Notes: generated from the sequence alone by a model not told the origin. 63,286 bases of DNA from Mycobacterium sp. 852002-51163_SCH5372311 (GCF_001667115.1 NZ_LZIJ01000041.1:1-63286), one strand, 5' to 3'; counted from the stretch's first letter, positions 43,732 through 53,275 are shown. Program-made: numbers and translations.

Positions 43732-44439
43732 TTACTCGGCCTGCGCCTGCTCGCCGGCGTACCAGTGCACCGCATAGACGCCGGGCTGAAGGGACAGTTC
43801 GGCAACCAGACGTTCGAGTCGGGCGGGCGTATGGCCGTCCATCAGCAGGTGTGCGGTCAAGGTGAGGTTGTCGTCGTCGGCCCGCCCGGTGTGGATGCCG
43901 CGCAGAATGATGTCGTTGCTGGCGGTGTGCTGCACGATATGGGCGCGCGCGTACTTCGCGGATTTGGGGCGACAGATCACCTGGACCTGGTAGGGCTGCA
44001 GGCCTTCGTCTTCTTCGACGCTGTTGTCGTGGTCGATCAGGCGGCCCAGCGGGCGCCCGAACAAATGGATGGCCACCACGGCGCCGGTGGCGATCAACGC
44101 GAACAGCAGATGCCCCGAGGCGGCCAGCACCCCGACTGCTGCCGAGCACCACAGCGTGGCGGCGGTATTGAGTCCGCGCACGTTGAATCCCTCGCGCAGG
44201 ATCACCCCGCCGCCGAGGAACCCGATCCCGGAAACCACGTAGGACGCGACCCGGGTGGCGCTGGTGTCGTCGGTGACGACGGAGTACAGCACGAACAAGG
44301 TGGCGCCCGTGGCCACCAGTGCGTTGGTGCGCAGTCCAGCCATCCGCGCTCGCCATTGCCGCTCTAGGCCGATGAGGGCGCCGCAGCCCACCCCGACGGC
44401 CAGCCGGAGCGCGAAATCGGCGATGGTCAGCGTGTGCAT
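43732..44439 (-). CDS. mgtC: MgtC-family magnesium-stress protein
   Basis: 235 residues: about five transmembrane helices (LALRLAVGVGCGALIG-like start, SGIGFLGGGVILREG) and a soluble ACT-like C-terminal domain. MgtC is needed for growth at low Mg2+ and inside macrophages and does not itself transport Mg2+. Equivalent to Rv1811. It is the last gene of the minus-strand locus that starts with the M-box and PE20, separated from the DUF732 gene by the 55-bp VNTR. Confidence 0.93.
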   Translation of the reverse strand: MHTLTIADFALRLAVGVGCGALIGLERQWRARMAGLRTNALVATGATLFVLYSVVTDDTSATRVASYVVSGIGFLGGGVILREGFNVRGLNTAATLWCSAAVGVLAASGHLLFALIATGAVVAIHLFGRPLGRLIDHDNSVEEDEGLQPYQVQVICRPKSAKYARAHIVQHTASNDIILRGIHTGRADDDNLTLTAHLLMDGHTPARLERLVAELSLQPGVYAVHWYAGEQAQAE

Positions 44440-44535
44440 GACGCTGCACTTCCTTCCGATCCAAGACGGCGACGGCAGCTAAGCAGATGCGAGTTAACAC
44501 TAAGTGGAGTCGAGGCGAACCGGCGGTGCCGCGCC

Positions 44536-44799
44536 GGCGACCCGCCGCGCCCGGCTACGCCGCGCTTGCGATCGCCACTGGATCGATGGTGGCGACCCGC
44601 CGCGCCCGGCTACGCCGCGCTTGCGATCGCCACTGGATCGATGGTGGCGACCCGCCGCGCCCGGCTACGCCGCGCTTGCGATCGCCACTGGATCGATGGT
44701 GGCGACCCGCCGCGCCCGGCTACGCCGCGCTTGCGATCGCCACTGGATCGATGGTGGCGACCCGCCGCGCCCGGCTACGCCGCGCTTGCGATCGCCACT
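44536..44799. repeat. VNTR: 4.8 perfect copies of a 55-bp unit
   Basis: Units begin at 44536, 44591, 44646, 44701 and 44756 with GGCGACCCGCCGCGCCCGGC and continue to ATCGATGGT; the fifth is cut after 44 bases. All copies are identical. Each contains GCGATCGC and can form a hairpin (GGCGA with TCGCC). It fills the gap between mgtC and the DUF732 gene. 55 is not a multiple of 3, so the ORFs across it are meaningless. MIRU-like in size and setting. Confidence 0.97.
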
Positions 44800-45115
44800 A
44801 GCGCGACTTGGGTGTCAGGTGTTCGGGGCAGTACGCATTCGATGCGAGGGCGGCGAACCGGGCTGCCCCGTCCATCGTCATTCCCGGATTTTCGTTCTTG
44901 ATGTCGTGCACAACCTGCAGGCCTGTTTCGCCTTTGCTCATCATCCCGCATACGGCTTTGGCGGAGGTGATCACCTGGCCCGGGCTGCTGTAGGTGAATC
45001 CGGCATTCTCCAGCGCTGCCAGGAACGCCGCATCGTCACCTTCCGGCTCGCCGTATGCGGGTGCCGCGAGGCTGATGGTGACGAAAACGCCGGCAAGTAG
45101 CAGTTTCATGTCCAT
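44798..45115 (-). CDS. Secreted DUF732 protein (Rv1810-like), copy B
   Basis: 105 residues with a signal peptide (cleavage near PAYG) and a DUF732 domain (DDAAFLAALENAGFTYSSPG), two cysteines (KAVCGMM and AYCPEH) probably forming a disulphide. The start overlaps the PPE gene end by 10 bases. The stop codon coincides with the edge of the VNTR. Paralogue of 49127-49450. Rv1810 is reported to be exported; function unknown. Confidence 0.88.
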   Translation of the reverse strand: MDMKLLLAGVFVTISLAAPAYGEPEGDDAAFLAALENAGFTYSSPGQVITSAKAVCGMMSKGETGLQVVHDIKNENPGMTMDGAARFAALASNAYCPEHLTPKSR

Positions 45116-46509
45116 CCACTCGAATGCGCTTCGGGCAGTGTGACTTTGGGCTTGTCTCCGCTGGAGACGTGCACCGTGTGGATGCCCGGCTTTTTGGACA
45201 ATCGATCCAGCAAGGCGTCCAGTCCGGCCTTGTCGACATTCCAGTGCTGCACCGCGTCAGGTTCCTTCTGCAACCTCGCGATGACGTCGTCGAGTTTGAC
45301 GGGCTCGACGGTCCCCTTGCCGCCGTTGGCACGGGCGCGAGCACCGCTTCCGCTGAGGACTTGCGGGGTCACACTGCCCAGGGCGCCACCGGTCATGGCG
45401 CCCAATGCCATCTGGCCGACCAGGCTTCCCGGAATTCCTGCAGCGGGAGCCGCCGCCAAGCTGGTGGCCGGCAATACACTGCTGGCCATCCTGATCGCCG
45501 GGGTCGCCGACGCCCAGCTCGGCGGCACCGACAGCTTGCCGACCACGTTGGCGTCGCCCACACCGGCTGACACCGCACTGGTCAGGCCGGCCGACCGCAT
45601 CCCAAGCCCGGCCCCCAATGACGATTTCGGAATATCGAGACCCCCGGCAGACGGGCTGTAAAAGTATTTGAACTCGGTCATCGCCAGGTTGGGGACGCTC
45701 ATGGTGTCATTGGCCACCGTGCTGAACCGACCGATGTCGGCGAAAATTCCGAAAGTGTTCTGCCACAGCGGCCCGGCCAAGGGTGACCCCGTCAGGTTAT
45801 TCAGCAGCCCGTCCCAGAACGCCATGTAGGCGCGGGCAGCATCGCCGAAAGGCCGCAGTAAGTCCGCGATGGGGTTGGCAGACAGCGCTGCCGCCGCTGG
45901 CAGTGCGTTCGTCACTGCACTGGTGCCGCTTGCCGCACCGCCGGCCTCACCTACCGCGGCCGCCTGACTGGCGAGCCCAGCCGCATTGGTAGTCGGCGGC
46001 GGCTCGGTGAAAGGCGTGAGTTGGGAGGCAGCCGCCGACGAGGCGGCGTAGCCGAACATCGCCGCGGCGTCCTGGGCCCACATTTCCCCGTACTCGGCCT
46101 CAGTTGCGGCAATGGCGGCGGTGTTCTGCCCAAAGATGTTAGTTGCCAACAACATTGATAGCTGGGCTCGGTTCGCCGCGATCTCCGGCGGCGGCACCAC
46201 CGCCGCGAAAGCGGTCTCATAGGCGCCCGCGGCCGCCCTGGCTTGGCCGGCCGCCCCCCTGGCCTGCGCCGAGGTCGCCGAGATCCATGCCACATACGGC
46301 GCTGCCGCGGTCGCCATGGCGACCGCCGACGGGCCGCTCCACGCGTCGTTGGCCAGGCTTTCCACGATCGAGCCGTAAGACGCTGCGGTGGACTGCAATT
46401 CACTCGCCAATGCATCCCAGGCGGCGGCAGCCGCCAGCATCGGCCCCGCGCCCGGACCGGTATACATCTGACCGGAAGTGATCTCCGGCGGCTGGAAGGC
46501 GAAAGTCAT
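45106..46509 (-). CDS. PPE protein, PPE33-like, copy B
   Basis: 467 residues. The N-terminal PPE domain (FQPPEITSGQMYTGPGAG, WSGP turn) is followed by the SVP-type motif GKLSVPPSWASATP. A C-terminal domain of about 65 residues has the motif VQHWNVDKAGLDALLDRLSK. That domain is shared with 49525-50931. The ATG at 46509 is the family start. The PE gene at 46520 lies just upstream, forming a PE-PPE pair for ESX-5 export. Confidence 0.9.
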   Translation of the reverse strand: MTFAFQPPEITSGQMYTGPGAGPMLAAAAAWDALASELQSTAASYGSIVESLANDAWSGPSAVAMATAAAPYVAWISATSAQARGAAGQARAAAGAYETAFAAVVPPPEIAANRAQLSMLLATNIFGQNTAAIAATEAEYGEMWAQDAAAMFGYAASSAAASQLTPFTEPPPTTNAAGLASQAAAVGEAGGAASGTSAVTNALPAAAALSANPIADLLRPFGDAARAYMAFWDGLLNNLTGSPLAGPLWQNTFGIFADIGRFSTVANDTMSVPNLAMTEFKYFYSPSAGGLDIPKSSLGAGLGMRSAGLTSAVSAGVGDANVVGKLSVPPSWASATPAIRMASSVLPATSLAAAPAAGIPGSLVGQMALGAMTGGALGSVTPQVLSGSGARARANGGKGTVEPVKLDDVIARLQKEPDAVQHWNVDKAGLDALLDRLSKKPGIHTVHVSSGDKPKVTLPEAHSSGWT

Positions 46510-46519
46510 TGGTGCACTC

Positions 46520-46819
46520 TTAGCCTGCAGCGGCCGCGTTGGCAGCCTCAGTGGCTGCATATGATGCGGCACTGGTCGCCAGAGTGCTCACAAACATCTC
46601 GTGAATCGCCGCCGCCTGAGCACTGACCGCCTGGTACATCTGCGCGTGTGCGGCGAACTGCGCGGCGGTGAGCGCCGACACTTCGTCGGCGGCGGCTGGA
46701 ACCACGCCTGTCGTCGGGGCTGCCGCGGCAGCGTTCTCCGCGCTCATCGAAGAGCCGAGAGCCTGCAGGTTTCCGGCCGCAGCTGCCAGCATCTCCGGTT
46801 GTGCCGTAACAAAACTCAT
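46520..46819 (-). CDS. PE protein (intact)
   Basis: 99 residues, PE motif at 8-9 (TAQPEM), two helices, and the type VII signal YxxxE near the C-terminus (YAATEAANAAAAG). Ten bases before the PPE33-like B gene. It is the extra PE of the second module: the first module has no PE at this place. Confidence 0.9.
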   Translation of the reverse strand: MSFVTAQPEMLAAAAGNLQALGSSMSAENAAAAAPTTGVVPAAADEVSALTAAQFAAHAQMYQAVSAQAAAIHEMFVSTLATSAASYAATEAANAAAAG

Positions 46820-46892
46820 GCTTCTTACTCTTTCTCCTTAGCGGTCTCTGCAGTCCTGCGATCCGGTCAGATCCGACAACGAAATCCCCCAC

Positions 46893-48152
46893 CTAATCCG
46901 CGGGGACCACGATGATGGTGGCCGTCGTAGCCGTGTCAGTGGGGTCCGATGTTCCTGAGCCGCCCGTGGCCCGGGTGCCGTTACTGACGGTGTGCACACC
47001 AGCGCCCGCGAAGGTGCGTCCGGCCAGACTCGCTGCGGCCATCTCCCCGAACAGAGCGCCCTGCGGAGCTGCCGAAACTGGCGGCACAGCAACCAAACTC
47101 GTACTCGGCAGGACTGATGCGAACGTCTTCAGCACCGGGGCGGCCGCCACCCAGCCTTGTGGAACCGACAGCGAGCCGACCAGGGTCGCGCGGCCCATGG
47201 ATCCCGTCACCGCTCCCGCCCCGGAGTTCGGCGTAACCAAAGAAACGTAGCCGCCCCGTAGCGGCGAAAGCGCACCGACCGCACCCTTGTCGTTGAGCAG
47301 TGCAGCAACGCCGGGCGCGTTCTGCGACAGGCCCAGGAGCTGAAGTGCAAAAAGCCACCAGCCGCCACCCAGAACGAACGGAACAATTGGGCTGTAAGCG
47401 CCGGTGATGGCTTGGAAAATGGAGCGGAATTCTGCCGAGATCGGGTAGAGGAAGTCGATGACCGAGGCCGCCGGCGTCGCCGCCAACGGGGCTGCCGTTC
47501 CCAACCCTTGCAGCGCACCGGGAACCAACGTGACCAGCTGAGACAGCTCTGCCGAAATGTTCGACGCAGGTGAGGCGGCCGCTTGCGCAACGGCCCCGGC
47601 TTGGCCGCCGACGGCCCCCGGTGCAGTGGTCGGCGGTGGCTCGGCGAACGGTGTCAGCTGTGCGGCGGCCGCCGACGAGGCTGCATAGGCGTACATCGCC
47701 GCGGCATCCTGCGCCCACATCTCGGCGTACAGCGCTTCGCAGGCCGCGATCGCCGCGGTGTTCTGGCCCAAAATGTTGGTGGCAATCAGCGTCATAAGGA
47801 GGCTGCGATTAGCTGCGATCTCCGGTGGGGGCACCGTCGCCGCGAATGCGGTCTCGTACGCGACGGCGGCGATTTTGGCCTGCAAGGCCGCTTGCTCCGC
47901 TTGCATTGCCGTCGTCGTCATCCACGCCACATACGGCGCCGCCGCGGCCGCCATCGCCGTCGACGCCGGGCCTTGCCAAGGTCCGACCGTCATCCCCGCC
48001 ACCGTCGAGCTGTAAGACGCTGCGTGGGAATGCAATTGAGCAGCCAGCACATCCCAGGCCGCCGCAGCTGCCAACATCGGTCCCGCCCCCGCGCCGGCGT
48101 ACATCCGCCCGGAGTTGATCTCGGGCGGAAGCGCCGCGAAATCCACCAACAC
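46893..48152 (-). CDS. PPE protein, PPE32-like, copy B
   Basis: 419 residues from the GTG at 48152 ([20 protein letters not shown]). SVP motif [14 protein letters not shown] and a C-terminal end TIIVVPAD resembling PPE32 of M. tuberculosis (TTIIVIPAD). Paralogue of 50942-52228. It follows the truncated PE gene after 19 bases, the usual PE-PPE spacing. Confidence 0.88.
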   Translation of the reverse strand: MLVDFAALPPEINSGRMYAGAGAGPMLAAAAAWDVLAAQLHSHAASYSSTVAGMTVGPWQGPASTAMAAAAAPYVAWMTTTAMQAEQAALQAKIAAVAYETAFAATVPPPEIAANRSLLMTLIATNILGQNTAAIAACEALYAEMWAQDAAAMYAYAASSAAAAQLTPFAEPPPTTAPGAVGGQAGAVAQAAASPASNISAELSQLVTLVPGALQGLGTAAPLAATPAASVIDFLYPISAEFRSIFQAITGAYSPIVPFVLGGGWWLFALQLLGLSQNAPGVAALLNDKGAVGALSPLRGGYVSLVTPNSGAGAVTGSMGRATLVGSLSVPQGWVAAAPVLKTFASVLPSTSLVAVPPVSAAPQGALFGEMAAASLAGRTFAGAGVHTVSNGTRATGGSGTSDPTDTATTATIIVVPAD

Positions 48153-48171
48153 GCCCGTTACCCCCGGTTCC

Positions 48172-48417
48172 TTACTGCGCCGCGAACGGGTGAACTGCGG
48201 TGGTGGCCGCAGACCAAGCTGAACCGGCTGGCAACCGCTGAATAACGGCCCCGGCCTGCGGCGGCGCAGGCACTGAGAGTTCTTCGGTGGCAACGATATT
48301 CACTCCAGCTGCAGGAGCGTTTGCGGCCGCGCTTGGGGCGGTGCCCACCACCCCGATCCCGGCCAGGTTGCTGGCAGCGGCTGCCAGCGACTCCGGCTGC
48401 GCGGTCACAAATAACAT
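48172..48417 (-). pseudogene. Degenerate PE protein lacking helix 2
   Basis: 81 residues. The first 40 or so match the PE at 52247 (FVTAQPESLAAAASNLAGIG), but the rest ([20 protein letters not shown]) replaces the second helix and the YxxxD/E secretion signal is gone. A strong Shine-Dalgarno (GGGAGGTAG) remains before the ATG. Position relative to the PPE32-like gene is unchanged. Either a decaying duplicate or a leader ORF kept for coupling; it probably cannot dimerise with PPE or be exported. Confidence 0.7.
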
Positions 48418-49126
48418 GAACTACCTCCCTGATGACCATTCGTCGGGAATATGTCGGCGGCGCGGGTGAGCTGCCTTACCTATTCCATGCGGGTCTTAGA
48501 TGGCCGCCATGGTAATCACGGTTCTGGGGGCTTGCCGCCCGCGCTATGCAGTTCATATGAAATCCATCAGATTGGCCGGTGGCTGGTGCTGACGGCCGCG
48601 GGCATTTACTACAGCAGCGTCATGCTGCAAACTCGCGTGCCGCGCGTTCCAGCCACCCGCCCCGGCGCGGTGCTGTGTCGACGGCAGCCCGCCAGTTACC
48701 CGGTGATCTGCCGAATCGCCAGCTGGAGGCCTCGTATGGCAAACACTGGCTGACGCTTTGGTGGTTTCGGCGGGTTGCCGCGTTGGCGGCAAAGCCGTCC
48801 GCGAACCGCTGCCTTCGGCGAATGTTGATATGTGCTATTAAGCGCAGAGTCAAATGTGCGGCTGGCCAGGAATTGGTGGGCGCGGGTGCGGGATTGCCGG
48901 TTTATTTGAATTGTGTATAGCCGTAGTCTCGTTTGATCGGCAGCACTCCAAATGATGGAACTCAATATCAATCCGCCTATTGCGCGGTTAAGCCGCCTTC
49001 AACTCGCCGTGCGGCAGTTGCCGACAGATGGGTCGGGGTGGTCACCACTGGTCGATACCAGGCTCCCCGCCACGTCGCGCTGAAAATCGAGATCGGTTAT
49101 CCGCCAAGGAATCCGCGGTGCCAGCA
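48418..49126. other. Inter-module region
   Basis: 709 bases between the degenerate PE and the first module's DUF732 gene. It holds the promoter-side element at 48495 plus weakly conserved sequence to about 48600 shared with 52626-52730. The rest is AT-richer than its surroundings and shows no convincing gene; the open frames at 48620-48971 look random. Confidence 0.5.
48495..48512 (-). promoter_or_regulatory. Duplicated upstream element, copy B
   Basis: CTTAGATGGCCGCCATGG, identical to 52626-52643 and at nearly the same distance (about 78 vs 80 bases) from the PE start. It contains the odd palindrome ATGGC-C-GCCAT. Candidate promoter or operator part of each PE/PPE module. Confidence 0.5.
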
Positions 49127-49450
49127 CTAAGCTTTGGACAGCTGATGGGGACAATAGAACTTCGCCGCGAGTACGGCGAACGTGCTGGCGTGCTCCATCG
49201 TGATGGCCGGATTCCGGAGCTTGAGGTCGTGAATCAACTCCAGGCCGGATTCACCGTTGTCCAAACACGTACACACCGCCTTGGCCGACGCGATGGCTTG
49301 AGCTGGGCTGCTGAAGCCGATGTCGCTGTCACGCAGGGCCGCGATGAAGCCCGCGTCATCAGCGACGCCGTACTCCTGCGGTTCGGCATACGCGGGCGCG
49401 GCCAGGCCGATCGCGACAGAGACGCCGAACAAAGCCAGTAGCATTCTCAT
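49127..49450 (-). CDS. Secreted DUF732 protein (Rv1810-like), copy A
   Basis: 107 residues: signal peptide (cleavage near APAYA), DUF732 domain (DDAGFIAALRDSDIGFSSPA) and cysteines at KAVCTCLD and FYCPHQ. It lies 74 bases after the PPE33-like A gene, whereas copy B overlaps its PPE gene. Paralogue of 44798-45115. Confidence 0.88.
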   Translation of the reverse strand: MRMLLALFGVSVAIGLAAPAYAEPQEYGVADDAGFIAALRDSDIGFSSPAQAIASAKAVCTCLDNGESGLELIHDLKLRNPAITMEHASTFAVLAAKFYCPHQLSKA

Positions 49451-49524
49451 GGAGCACCATCCTGTTCCCGTTGTGATGATTGCCGTCTACTGAATTGCCT
49501 GTCATGCAATGCTTTTCGCATGGC

Positions 49525-50931
49525 CTATCCCAACTGAGCATCCGAGGGCACCACTTTGGGTTTGCCCTTGGTCAGGTGCACCGCGTGGATGCCCGGTTTC
49601 TTCGACAGTTGCTCGAGCAGACTGTCGAGGCCCTCCTCGTCGACGTTGTGGTGCTGCACGCTTTCCGGTTTCTCCGCGATTTGGGCGACCATTCGTTTCA
49701 GCTTTTCCGGCGAGGTGCTGTCTTTGAGGTCTTTGACCGGAGTGAGACGGCCTCGAACGCCGATGCCTGTAGCAGCGCTGGGGGCACCGGCGCCGAGGGC
49801 GCTGCCCAGCATGCCTGCCATGGACATTGAGCTGAACAGGCTTGCTTCGCCGAGCGCGGCGGCCGGCACCGCGTCCGAGCCGGCGGCCGACAATGCGGCG
49901 GCGACCATCCTGACGCCTGGGGTCGCGGTGGCCCAGCTCGGCGGCACCGTCAACTTCCCGACCAACACACCACGACCCCAATCGGCCTGTACCGGGCTGG
50001 TGGAGCTGGTCAACCAGCCGCGGCCCCAGTGCGGTGTAAGCCCGCCCGCCAACGCGTCTTTGGGAAGGTCGCCGAAAGCGGTCGCGTGCGGGGCGAACTT
50101 CAGAAACTGCGACGCGGGAAAGTTGACGATCAGCCCGATGTCGTTGAAGCCGGTGGTAAAGCTGAGCGGCGTCTTGACGGCGTTGTAGAGGGCTTCGTAC
50201 CAGGAAGAACCGTTTGGCCCGAAGACCGTATTGATCAAACCTCGCATCGTGTCCGTGTACTCGGTGCTGAGGTTGGATCCCATTTGCAACAGACCAGACG
50301 CCGGGCCGGGCACAGACGCCAGCGACGACACCGCCGACTGCGCACTGCCGGCCGAGGTTCCGGCCGCTGAACTCACCGCCGCCGACTGGCTGAGGAGGCC
50401 GCCCGCGTTGGTGATCTGCGGCGGCTGATTGAAAGGCGTCACCTGACTGGCGGCCAATGAGGAACTCGAGTAGCTGTCCATCGCCACGGCGTCCTGGGCC
50501 CACATTTCGCCGTATTGGGCCTCGGCGGCTGCGATCGCCGCCGTGTTCTGCCCGAAGATGTTGGTAGCCACCAACTGTGCCAGCAGGCTGCGGTTGGCCG
50601 CGATCTCCACCGGCGGGACGTGCGCGGCAAACGCCGTCTCGTAGGCGGCTGCCGCTGCGGTGGCCGAAGTCGCGGCCTCGGCGGCCTGCGCGGCGGTGTT
50701 CTGCATCCAGGCCAGGTAGGGCGTGACCGCGGCCGCCATGCTCGCCGACGAGGGCCCCATCCACGGCCCGCTGGACAAAGCATCGATCACCGCCGAATAG
50801 GAGGCAACCGTCGACTGCAGTTCGGTGGCCAGCCCGCTCCAGGCGGCGGCGGCAGCCCGCATCGAGCCGGATCCGGGACCGCTGTACATGCGGCCCGAGT
50901 TGAATTCCGGTGGAAACGCTGCATAAAACAT
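49525..50931 (-). CDS. PPE protein, PPE33-like, copy A
   Basis: 468 residues. The PPE motif lies near the N-terminus (MFYAAFPPEFNSGRMYSGPG), the SVP motif is GKLTVPPSWATATP, and the C-terminal domain reads VQHHNVDEEGLDSLLEQLSK through PGIHAVHLTKGKPKV. Starts 10 bases after the PPE32-like A stop; no PE gene of its own. Paralogue of 45106-46509. Confidence 0.9.
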   Translation of the reverse strand: MFYAAFPPEFNSGRMYSGPGSGSMRAAAAAWSGLATELQSTVASYSAVIDALSSGPWMGPSSASMAAAVTPYLAWMQNTAAQAAEAATSATAAAAAYETAFAAHVPPVEIAANRSLLAQLVATNIFGQNTAAIAAAEAQYGEMWAQDAVAMDSYSSSSLAASQVTPFNQPPQITNAGGLLSQSAAVSSAAGTSAGSAQSAVSSLASVPGPASGLLQMGSNLSTEYTDTMRGLINTVFGPNGSSWYEALYNAVKTPLSFTTGFNDIGLIVNFPASQFLKFAPHATAFGDLPKDALAGGLTPHWGRGWLTSSTSPVQADWGRGVLVGKLTVPPSWATATPGVRMVAAALSAAGSDAVPAAALGEASLFSSMSMAGMLGSALGAGAPSAATGIGVRGRLTPVKDLKDSTSPEKLKRMVAQIAEKPESVQHHNVDEEGLDSLLEQLSKKPGIHAVHLTKGKPKVVPSDAQLG

Positions 50932-50941
50932 GTCGGTACCC

Positions 50942-52228
50942 CTAGTCCTCGAGCGCCGGAATCACGAAGATCGTCGCCGCCGCGGGGTCGGCCTCGATTG
51001 CCGTGCCCAGCGAGCGAGCCGTCGCTGCACCGCTGCCGGATCCGAACGCGGCAGCACCGAGGCCGCGTCCGGCCAGGCTGGACAGAGCCATCTGGCCGAA
51101 GACGCTGCCCTCGCCCGCCATTGCGACCTCCGGGGCTGCTGCAAGGTTGGCCGGCAGCACCGAAGCCAGCGTTCTGATCTCCGGGGCAGCTTGAGTCCAC
51201 CCCTGGGGCACCGACAAGCTGCCGACCAGAGCCGATCGGCCCATGGTCCCTGACACTGGAGCGCCGGTTAAGCTCGCGGACGGCACATGCGGCGCCAGCT
51301 CGGTAGCCAAGGGCGCCAACGCCCCGCTAATGGGTTTGGGCGGTGTGAAGTATGCCTGGAGACCCTGCCCGTTTTGGGCGTAGGCGTACATTTGCCCGAA
51401 CGACAGGAACGGACCCCCGGGTATCGAAGTGAGCCCTTGCAGGGAGTAGGGCCCCGACGCAATCGTGGACATGATCGTGTTCCAGTTGCTGAGCTCGGTT
51501 GGCACTGCCGGCAAATTGAAGATGGGTGTGGTGCCTGATTCGAGGCCGGAGAAGATATTCCCCGCTGTCGACGTCGGCGTTGTCGGTGCGAAGGTCGCAT
51601 TCGCCAGGTTCTGCAGGACGCTCGGCACGCCGTTGATCAGGCCGCTCTGGGCGCCGGCCTGAGACACCGCCTCGGATTGCAGGGTGGTCCCCGCGGCATT
51701 GGTGGTCTGGGGCGGCTCGGTGAAGGGCGTCAGCTGCGCCGCGGACGCCGAATTGCCGGCATACGCATACATAGCGGCGGCGTCCTGCGCCCACATCTCC
51801 ATGTAGTGGGCTTCGGTGGCCATAATCGCCGGGGTGTTCTGCCCCAAGATGTTGGTGGCGATCAGGGACATCAGCAATGCGCGGTTGGCCGCGATCACCG
51901 GCGGTGGCACCGTCGCCGCGAAGGCGGTCTCATAGGCGGCGGCAGCGAGTTTGGCCTGGGTGCCCGCGAGCTCTGCCTGGACGCCGGCCTGGTTGATCCA
52001 CGCCACGTACGGCATCGCCGCTGCGGCCATGGTTATCGAGGTGGGCCCGGTCCAAGGTCCCGAGGTCAGGCCTTCGATCGTCGCCCCGTATGCGGCTGCC
52101 GTGGACTGCAACTCGGCGGCCAATTCATCCCAGGCCGCGGAGGCGGCCAGCATCGGTCCGGCCCCCGGACCCACATACATGCGCCCCGAATTGATCTCCG
52201 GCGGAAGCGCCCCGAAGTCTATAAACAC
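50942..52228 (-). CDS. PPE protein, PPE32-like, copy A
   Basis: 428 residues ([20 protein letters not shown] start). SVP motif [15 protein letters not shown]-terminus [11 protein letters not shown] resembles PPE32. Paired with the PE at 52247, 18 bases upstream. Exported through ESX-5 by family; no function is known for PPE32. Confidence 0.9.
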   Translation of the reverse strand: MFIDFGALPPEINSGRMYVGPGAGPMLAASAAWDELAAELQSTAAAYGATIEGLTSGPWTGPTSITMAAAAMPYVAWINQAGVQAELAGTQAKLAAAAYETAFAATVPPPVIAANRALLMSLIATNILGQNTPAIMATEAHYMEMWAQDAAAMYAYAGNSASAAQLTPFTEPPQTTNAAGTTLQSEAVSQAGAQSGLINGVPSVLQNLANATFAPTTPTSTAGNIFSGLESGTTPIFNLPAVPTELSNWNTIMSTIASGPYSLQGLTSIPGGPFLSFGQMYAYAQNGQGLQAYFTPPKPISGALAPLATELAPHVPSASLTGAPVSGTMGRSALVGSLSVPQGWTQAAPEIRTLASVLPANLAAAPEVAMAGEGSVFGQMALSSLAGRGLGAAAFGSGSGAATARSLGTAIEADPAAATIFVIPALED

Positions 52229-52246
52229 CCCCGGTACCTCCGGCCC

Positions 52247-52546
52247 TCACGTCGCAGCGACCGCGTTGGCGGCCTCGGTGGTCGCATATGACGCTGAGCT
52301 GGCCGTCAAAGTCGCGACGAATTGTTCGTGAATCGCCGCGGCCTGCGTAGCCATCGCTTGATACAGCTGCGCGTGCGCGACGAACTGCGCGGCGGTCAGC
52401 GCCGAAACCTCGTCGGCGGCGGCCGGAATGACTCCGGTCGTCGGGGCGGCTGCGGCCGCGCTTCCGGACGTCATCACCGATCCGATACCCGCCAAGTCGC
52501 CGGCGGCTGCTGCCAGCGCTTCCGGCTGTGTGGTCACAAAAGACAT
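52247..52546 (-). CDS. PE protein, module A
   Basis: 99 residues, PE motif at 8-9 (TTQPEA), two-helix hairpin and the YxxxE signal (YATTEAANAVAAT). First gene of the first PE-PPE32-PPE33-DUF732 module; parent of the degenerate copy at 48172. Confidence 0.9.
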   Translation of the reverse strand: MSFVTTQPEALAAAAGDLAGIGSVMTSGSAAAAAPTTGVIPAAADEVSALTAAQFVAHAQLYQAMATQAAAIHEQFVATLTASSASYATTEAANAVAAT

Positions 52547-53275
52547 CGGTACCTCGCTATAACTGTGTCGCTAGGAAACTGTTTTCGGCATTCGTTGTGT
52601 GCGGCCGGCGAATTGCCGCTACTCCCTTAGATGGCCGCCATGGCCATGAGGATCCGCTGACTTTTAGCGGCAAATCCGCGCACCGCATACGAAATGCGCC
52701 GGATCGGCCAGTTATTCGGTGCTGGTACAGGCCACTCTCAATACGGTGACCATCGTGATCGGAACTCATGCACAGGGCGTTCCCGCCAGGTAATCACGAT
52801 GTAAAAAAGAAATTCAGAGTTGGGACGGCGCATGTGAGATTTGCGTTGCAGTTAACACAGCTAGCCACTAGAAGAGCAGTTCAACGACATAAAATGGGCG
52901 TCCTGGCAATACGTTCTCCAGGCAGAGTAAAACGGCACATTCACACTGCCGATGAGAGATACATCACCGGTACCCCGCTGAACTCAAGCGCGATTAATGG
53001 CGCGACCGAAATATTTTAGCCAACGTGCCCGGTGCGATTCGGCGTGTCGCCGTGGCCGCGCGCTCCGCACATGTTTACCTGAAATATTGAACTAATATCG
53101 GCACGGCACAGGACGCGACGCAGGCGTCCATTCGGCCGACGCCGCATCGACAAACAATCGCCATACGATCTTCAGCGTATATTTGTCCTGCCGTCAAAAC
53201 CTGACGCCCAGCTGTTGATCTCCTGTGAGCGGCAAGGAATTTTGCGCGGTGCTGCGGCAACCGCCAACCGGAGTG
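52547..53275. other. Region upstream of module A
   Basis: 729 bases without a supported gene. It holds the shared upstream element (52626) and, at about 52790-53020, an AT-rich stretch unlike the surrounding DNA. CCTGG/CCAGG inverted bases occur near 52902-52922. No insertion-sequence ends seen. Confidence 0.5.
52626..52643 (-). promoter_or_regulatory. Duplicated upstream element, copy A
   Basis: CTTAGATGGCCGCCATGG, 80 bases upstream of the PE start. Similarity to the copy at 48495 continues for about 100 bases (CATACGAAATGCGCCGGATC versus CATATGAAATCCATCAGATT, with equal spacing). Confidence 0.5.

Noticed and set aside
44536..44799. Possible CRISPR array
   Set aside because: Units are perfectly tandem with no unique spacers and no cas genes nearby.
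44434..45100. Long open frames across the VNTR encoding Arg/Pro-rich repeats
   Set aside because: The 55-bp unit shifts frame each copy and opens all frames; no ribosome site or family match.
48620..48971. Small minus-strand ORFs of 77 and 91 codons
   Set aside because: No recognisable domain, poor starts, and composition unlike the flanking genes.
52768..53019. 83-codon plus-strand ORF in the AT-rich patch
   Set aside because: No domain, no clear ribosome site; likely chance opening in AT-rich sequence.
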